In this document: one piece after another, positions 5,978 through 8,907 of the stretch | Position numbering within the stretch: position 1 is the first letter of the stretch | Layout of the letters: each line of letters begins with the position of its first letter | Assembly (NCBI GenBank): GCA_030044075.1 | Contig: JASHWM010000194.1 | Coordinates: 1-8,907 of the forward strand | Reading direction: 5' to 3' | DNA from: Candidatus Rhabdochlamydia sp. | GTDB taxonomy: Bacteria; Chlamydiota; Chlamydiia; Chlamydiales; Rhabdochlamydiaceae | Length of the DNA: 8,907 nucleotides | Notes under the pieces: model-generated | What the model was told of the DNA's origin: nothing | The model's input: the letters and a program-made list of their open reading frames with translations, nothing else | Database searches by the model: none | Translations under genes and position numbers: made by a program

Positions 5978-7120
5978 ATGAAGAGGCCTAAGTATCTAAA
6001 ACACATAGTGATGAATTTTAGGGTCCATCCAGCTGTAGCGATCCTTGGGCCTCGCCAGGTGGGAAAAACGACTTTGGCAAGGATGTTTTTGGAGCAGAAT
6101 TATCCAACAAATTTTCATTTTTTTGATCTTGAGAATCCTTTGGACCTCGCAAGGTTGGAAAATCCCATGCTTACGCTCTCAAAGCTTTCCGATACTTTGA
6201 TCGTGATCGATGAAATTCAACGTTTGCCCGAACTGTTCCCGGTGATTCGTGTATTGATCGATGAAAAGGAAAAAAAAAGAAAATTTCTCATTTTAGGAAG
6301 CGCATCAAGAGATCTGATTCGCCAGTCTTCCGAGACTTTAGCAGGAAGGATCGGGTACTTGGAGTTAATGCCATTTTCGCTTGATGAGGTCGATGATGAA
6401 AGTGAAACTTTATGGCTCAGAGGGGGCTTTCCGCTTTCTTATTTGGCGAGCAGTGAAGATGACAGCTTTCTTTGGAGGCAATCCTACATTGCTACATTTC
6501 TTGAAAGGGACATTCCCAATTTAGGCTTTCAGATACCTCCACAGCAAATGAGGAGGTTCTGGTTGATGCTTGTTCATTATCACGGCCAAATATTCAATGC
6601 AAGCGAACTAGGAAAGTCTCTAGGTATTTCAGGTCACATGGTCCGTAAGTATCTCGATATTTTATCCGGAACTTTTATGGTTCGCACGCTTCTTCCATGG
6701 CATGAGAATTTGGAAAAAAGACAAGTTAAATCGCCAAAAATTTATTTTCGTGATAGCGGGATTTTGCATGCTTTGATTGGGATCCGAAATCAAGCGGAGA
6801 TGTCCATTTATCCTAAAATGGGTTCTTTTTGGGAGGGATTTTCTTTAGAAGAAATCATTCGGGAATCGGGGGCTTCCGCGGAAGAGTGTTATTTTTGGGC
6901 AACACAATCAAAAGCAGAGTTAGATTTGCTCATCCTCAAAAATGGAAAGCGAACGGGATACGAATTTAAATATACCGATCGTCCTAAAATAACTCCTTCT
7001 ATGAAAATTGCTTGCGAAGATTTACAATTGGACCATCTCTATGTGGTTTATCCAGGAGCGCTTGAGTTCTCTCTTTCTGAAAAAATCACAGCGCGAGGCC
7101 TGACTTATACTAAAAAATAA
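5978..7120 (+). CDS. AAA_14 / DUF4143 family ATPase
   Basis: The product (380 aa) has the standard length and two-part layout of the AAA_14-DUF4143 family. The N-terminal ATPase has Walker A GPRQVGKTT (24-32), Walker B LIVIDE (74-79) and a LGSAS strand (106-110), probably sensor 1, followed by SETLAGRIGYLEL (118-130), a family hallmark with a probable arginine finger. A winged-helix-like stretch (NASELGKSLGISGHMVRKYL, 207-226) joins to the DUF4143 C-terminus, where FWEG (284-287), ELD (D316) and EFK (E329, K331) resemble the PD-(D/E)xK nuclease core. AAGG at 5966-5969 serves as ribosome site. The family is common in host-associated and archaeal genomes, often scattered and laterally acquired; its biochemical role is not settled. 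No partner gene is adjacent. ATP binding is a safe prediction; nuclease activity is only inferred from fold motifs. Confidence 0.92.
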   Translation: MKRPKYLKHIVMNFRVHPAVAILGPRQVGKTTLARMFLEQNYPTNFHFFDLENPLDLARLENPMLTLSKLSDTLIVIDEIQRLPELFPVIRVLIDEKEKKRKFLILGSASRDLIRQSSETLAGRIGYLELMPFSLDEVDDESETLWLRGGFPLSYLASSEDDSFLWRQSYIATFLERDIPNLGFQIPPQQMRRFWLMLVHYHGQIFNASELGKSLGISGHMVRKYLDILSGTFMVRTLLPWHENLEKRQVKSPKIYFRDSGILHALIGIRNQAEMSIYPKMGSFWEGFSLEEIIRESGASAEECYFWATQSKAELDLLILKNGKRTGYEFKYTDRPKITPSMKIACEDLQLDHLYVVYPGALEFSLSEKITARGLTYTKK

Positions 7121-7163
7121 TTTTAATAATTTGTCGAATTCTCTGTTTTGACGGCTTACATCT

Positions 7164-7181
7164 GAAAAAACCTATTTTTTC
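7164..7181. terminator. AT-only hairpin, weak terminator candidate
   Basis: GAAAAAA (7164-7170) and TTTTTTC (7175-7181) pair across a CCTA loop about 44 bases after the ATPase stop codon. The A-run, hairpin and T-run layout can terminate in either direction, but the stem has a single G-C pair, so this is a weak call. Confidence 0.22.
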
Positions 7182-7209
7182 TCTCAAAAAAATTTGAAGA
7201 GTGTATAAT
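7181..7209 (+). promoter_or_regulatory. Candidate promoter of the HAD-HIT gene pair
   Basis: A perfect TATAAT lies at 7204-7209, with CTCTCA (3/6 to the -35 consensus) 17 bases upstream at 7181-7186. Transcription would begin near 7216, giving a leader of about 25 bases. The leader before the ATG at 7241 is A-rich without a clear Shine-Dalgarno motif. Confidence 0.5.
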
Positions 7210-7240
7210 AGAGTGCTTTTCTAAAAATAAGAAAATAGAA

Positions 7241-8152
7241 ATGGACTACAGGGTTTTTAAAAATATTCTTGATATTTCGTCGCCATTTAAGGGGATCCTT
7301 TTAGATGCCTACGGAGTATTCTGGGCGGGCAATAGCACAGGGCTTATCGCGGGCGCAAAAGAGACGATGGAGCAGCTTGTGTCAAGCGGCAAGGTTGTTG
7401 GGGTCTTGTCAAATTCGACAGCGCCTTCTTTAAAAGAGATCGAAAAACTGCAGCGCCACGGCCTTCTTAAGGGAATACACTTTCATTTTATGAACACCTC
7501 CGGCGATGTTGCGAAAACCGTTTTGCAAAATGAAAAGCTCCCTTTTCCAACACCAAGGAAAAAGTTTTGGCTGCTCGGAGAGGTCCATCCCAAGTTTTCT
7601 TCCCATCTGCCGGTTTTTGAGCGATCTTCCTACTTGGAGACAAGGGATATCAACGAAGCTGATTTCATTTATGTCTCGATTCCTCATATCAATGGAGAAG
7701 ACCAGGTCGATCCAAGCGTATTTCGAGAGGAGGTCAGAGCACTTGTTTCATCAAAGCTGCCGATGGTCTGTACGAACCCTGACCAGTTTGCTCACGAAGG
7801 AAGCCCGCCAAGGGCAGTTGTCCGCCAGGGAAGCATTGCTGAGATCTATAAAGAATCTGGCGGGGCTGTCCATTATATTGGAAAACCTTCCAATCTTGCT
7901 TATGCAGCATCGATGGAGGAGTTTTTGATCCGTGGTGTCCCTGATAAAAAAGAAGTGCTCATGGTCGGAGATACACCAGAGACCGATATCCGGGGAGCAA
8001 AAAATTTTGGAATGCCTTCTGCGCTTTTAACAAAGACAGGCATTATGGCAGACCGCACTTCACATATGGGGCTTGATTCTGTCCTAAAGAGGTTTCCAGC
8101 ATCAGATATTCCCGATTATTTTATTGAGAGGCTTGCACAAGATGGAATTTGA
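7241..8152 (+). CDS. HAD superfamily class IIA hydrolase (TIGR01459-like)
   Basis: The product (303 aa) has the HAD phosphatase core with a class IIA (NagD-like) cap. Motif I is GILLDAYGVFWAG (18-30), with nucleophile D22. Motif II is VLSNST (55-60), the motif III lysine is in YIGKPSN (K215), and motif IV is MVGDTPETDIRGA (241-253; D244, D249). TNPDQ (178-182) in the cap matches the NagD-type TNPD segment. The second motif I acid, usually Asp in DxDGV, is Tyr24. The TIGR01459 subgroup of class IIA, as I recall it, has Trp or another residue there, so this is a subgroup trait rather than damage, but the usual general acid is absent. Likely reaction: dephosphorylation of a small metabolite or nucleotide; the substrate is unknown. 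It overlaps the following HIT gene by 11 bases. There is no clear ribosome site, and the ATG at 7241 places the core at the expected distance. Confidence 0.85.
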   Translation: MDYRVFKNILDISSPFKGILLDAYGVFWAGNSTGLIAGAKETMEQLVSSGKVVGVLSNSTAPSLKEIEKLQRHGLLKGIHFHFMNTSGDVAKTVLQNEKLPFPTPRKKFWLLGEVHPKFSSHLPVFERSSYLETRDINEADFIYVSIPHINGEDQVDPSVFREEVRALVSSKLPMVCTNPDQFAHEGSPPRAVVRQGSIAEIYKESGGAVHYIGKPSNLAYAASMEEFLIRGVPDKKEVLMVGDTPETDIRGAKNFGMPSALLTKTGIMADRTSHMGLDSVLKRFPASDIPDYFIERLAQDGI

Positions 8153-8555
8153 ACTACACCCAAACCTAGCGAAAAAAGCCTTTGTGATCGACTTGCCCTT
8201 ATGCAGGGTCCTTTTTGAAGATGACGAGAACTATCCTTGGGTTTTTCTTGTCCCAAGAAGAGCAAACATCGCCCGGATCATGGACCTTTCGCTAGACGAT
8301 CAGCTCCAGTTGACCAAAGAAGTGGATGCCGCTCAAAAGATCCTTTGGAAAGAGTTTTCTCCCTCCCAGCTCAATGTTGCCGCCATCGGCAATAAAACCC
8401 CCCAGCTTCATGTCCATGTGATTGCCCGGTATACTTCAGACCCTGCCTGGCCGGGGACGGTCTGGGACCACCCCGTCCGCTCCAAATACCCCCCAGAGAA
8501 AAAAGCTGAACTCATTGATATTCTTAAGCTTAAGTTTAGTTTAGTTTCTTTTTAA
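8142..8555 (+). CDS. HIT-family protein (histidine triad)
   Basis: The product (137 aa) is a single HIT domain of normal length. WVFLVPRR (33-40) is the typical entry strand, LNVAAIGNKTPQLHVHVIAR (77-96) carries the active-site region with H90 and H92, and DPAWPGTVW (100-108) is the C-terminal block of the bacterial subgroup. The triad reads Q-L-H-V-H-V-I, with Gln88 at the position of the first His. HIT proteins hydrolyse or transfer nucleotidyl groups (dinucleoside polyphosphates, AMP-lysine type substrates), with the central His as nucleophile, which is kept here. I chose the ATG at 8142 (GAGAGG at 8126-8131, 10 bases upstream); a TTG at 8124 would add six residues. It overlaps the HAD gene by 11 bases, so translation is probably coupled. 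The exact substrate cannot be assigned. Confidence 0.9.
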   Translation: MEFELHPNLAKKAFVIDLPLCRVLFEDDENYPWVFLVPRRANIARIMDLSLDDQLQLTKEVDAAQKILWKEFSPSQLNVAAIGNKTPQLHVHVIARYTSDPAWPGTVWDHPVRSKYPPEKKAELIDILKLKFSLVSF

Positions 8556-8561
8556 TTATCG

Positions 8562-8603
8562 AATTAATTAAAATATTTTTTATTTTTGTTTTTATTAATT
8601 AAT
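8562..8603. repeat. AT-only inverted repeat downstream of the HIT gene
   Basis: ATTAATTAA (8563-8571) and TTAATTAAT (8595-8603) are perfect inverted arms in the AT-rich spacer that begins right after the HIT stop codon. The 23-base interval is almost all T and A. It may help end transcription or be a consequence of base composition alone. Confidence 0.25.
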
Positions 8604-8613
8604 AATTTATAAT
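8586..8613 (+). promoter_or_regulatory. Candidate promoter of the right-end gene
   Basis: A perfect TATAAT (8608-8613) lies 16 bases after TTGTTT (8586-8591, 3/6 to the -35 consensus). It is also the loop of a small AATAATT/AATTATT inverted repeat (8601-8617). In a spacer with only 6 G/C among 94 bases, such matches arise easily, so confidence is limited. Independent support is the good ribosome site further down. Confidence 0.4.
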
Positions 8614-8649
8614 TATTGATTATTTTAAATAAAATAGGAAAAATTAATT

Positions 8650-8907
8650 ATGTTTTCTCCATTGCCTAAAATAGGTCAAGGTTCTGTTACTACCACAGAA
8701 ACTAAAGACACATTATGGAATAATACTAAAAAATCTTCTTTGCCAAATAGTGGACTACTTGGGTATTGCGAATATTGGTATGGGAAAGGAAGCAAAAATA
8801 CCATTTCTTCGGAAGTGAGAGCAGTGCTCGTCCAGGTTGCTTCTTGCCAGCAGGATGAAGTCGTTGACAAGTCGGTTTATGAGGATCTAAATGCGGAACA
8901 GATCTAT
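8650..8907 (+). CDS. Unrecognised protein, N-terminal 86 residues (3' end beyond window)
   Basis: An ATG at 8650 with AGGAA at 8636-8640 (9 bases upstream) opens a frame of 86 codons that reaches the window edge without a stop. I do not recognise the family. The first ~35 residues are polar and rich in Ser, Thr, Asn and Lys (TTTETKDT at 14-21), without a hydrophobic signal peptide or membrane helix. From ~36 on the sequence looks folded (GLLGYCEYWYGKGSK, SSEVRAVLVQVASCQQ). A Ser/Thr-rich start without a signal peptide would suit a type III secreted effector in a chlamydial genome, but that is only a guess from composition. It is set apart from the HIT gene by the AT-rich spacer and probably has its own promoter. 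Confidence 0.65.
   Translation, partial: MFSPLPKIGQGSVTTTETKDTLWNNTKKSSLPNSGLLGYCEYWYGKGSKNTISSEVRAVLVQVASCQQDEVVDKSVYEDLNAEQIY

Noticed and set aside
7148..7153. TTGACG, a 5/6 match to a -35 box, upstream of the HAD gene.
   Set aside because: It lies 50 bases from the only good -10 box (TATAAT at 7204-7209), and at normal spacing there is only a poor CCTATT.
8124..8141. TTG start that would lengthen the HIT protein by six residues.
   Set aside because: ATG at 8142 is stronger and has GAGAGG upstream; the extra residues would only be an out-of-frame reading of the HAD C-terminus.
8523..8534. Perfect 12-base palindrome CTTAAGCTTAAG near the end of the HIT gene.
   Set aside because: It lies within coding sequence (Leu-Lys-Leu-Lys codons), has no loop for a hairpin and is easily produced by the repeated codons.
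8676..8870. Reverse-strand open frame of 64 residues at the right end.
   Set aside because: It is antisense to the forward frame from 8650, which has a ribosome site and runs open to the edge; the reverse translation has no recognisable features.
1..8907. CRISPR arrays, tRNA or rRNA genes, insertion sequences and long tandem repeats.
   Set aside because: Nothing with the required repeat structure, cloverleaf or transposase motifs was seen on either strand by eye.

Overview
The window reads as chromosomal DNA of a Gram-negative, host-associated bacterium. The best guess is an environmental member of the Chlamydiota (Waddlia/Parachlamydia/Simkania-like). That guess rests mainly on the large reverse-strand gene at the left end. 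It encodes a signal peptide, an inverse-autotransporter type beta-barrel and a right-handed beta-helix passenger, a combination I associate with those lineages. The taxonomy is inferred from remembered family resemblance, not from a database search. No rRNA, tRNA, CRISPR array, insertion sequence or phage gene was seen, and the genes are densely packed, with the longest gap about 170 bases.

Layout. (1) 1-1969, reverse strand: an outer-membrane inverse-autotransporter-like protein, cut off by the left window edge after 656 codons. (2) 1970-2141: a divergent intergenic region with candidate promoters in both directions and nested short inverted repeats. (3) 2142-5862, forward: a tightly coupled three-gene glycan operon, a family 9 (heptosyltransferase-like) glycosyltransferase, a family 4 glycosyltransferase and a Wzx-like membrane flippase. 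Its gene junctions are ATGA and TAATG overlaps. (4) 5978-7120, forward: a stand-alone AAA_14/DUF4143 ATPase with a good promoter and a 14-bp inverted repeat over its promoter and ribosome binding site. (5) 7241-8555, forward: a HAD class IIA phosphatase-like gene overlapping a HIT-family gene by 11 bases. (6) 8556-8649: an extremely AT-rich spacer (6 G/C in 94 bases). (7) 8650-8907: the start of an unrecognised protein that runs off the right edge.

How the genes may work together. The glycan operon would build and flip a lipid-linked saccharide (nucleotide-sugar donors in the cytoplasm, flippase in the inner membrane). It lies back to back with a surface-exposed adhesin-like gene, so this end of the window is a cell-envelope region. 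The ATPase looks like an independent accessory gene of unclear function. The HAD-HIT pair probably acts on small phosphorylated or nucleotide substrates. Nothing here is a proven new system. The most unusual points are the promoter-embedded inverted repeats, the variant HAD motif I (DxY instead of DxD), the HIT motif starting with Gln, and the unrecognised gene behind the AT-rich spacer.
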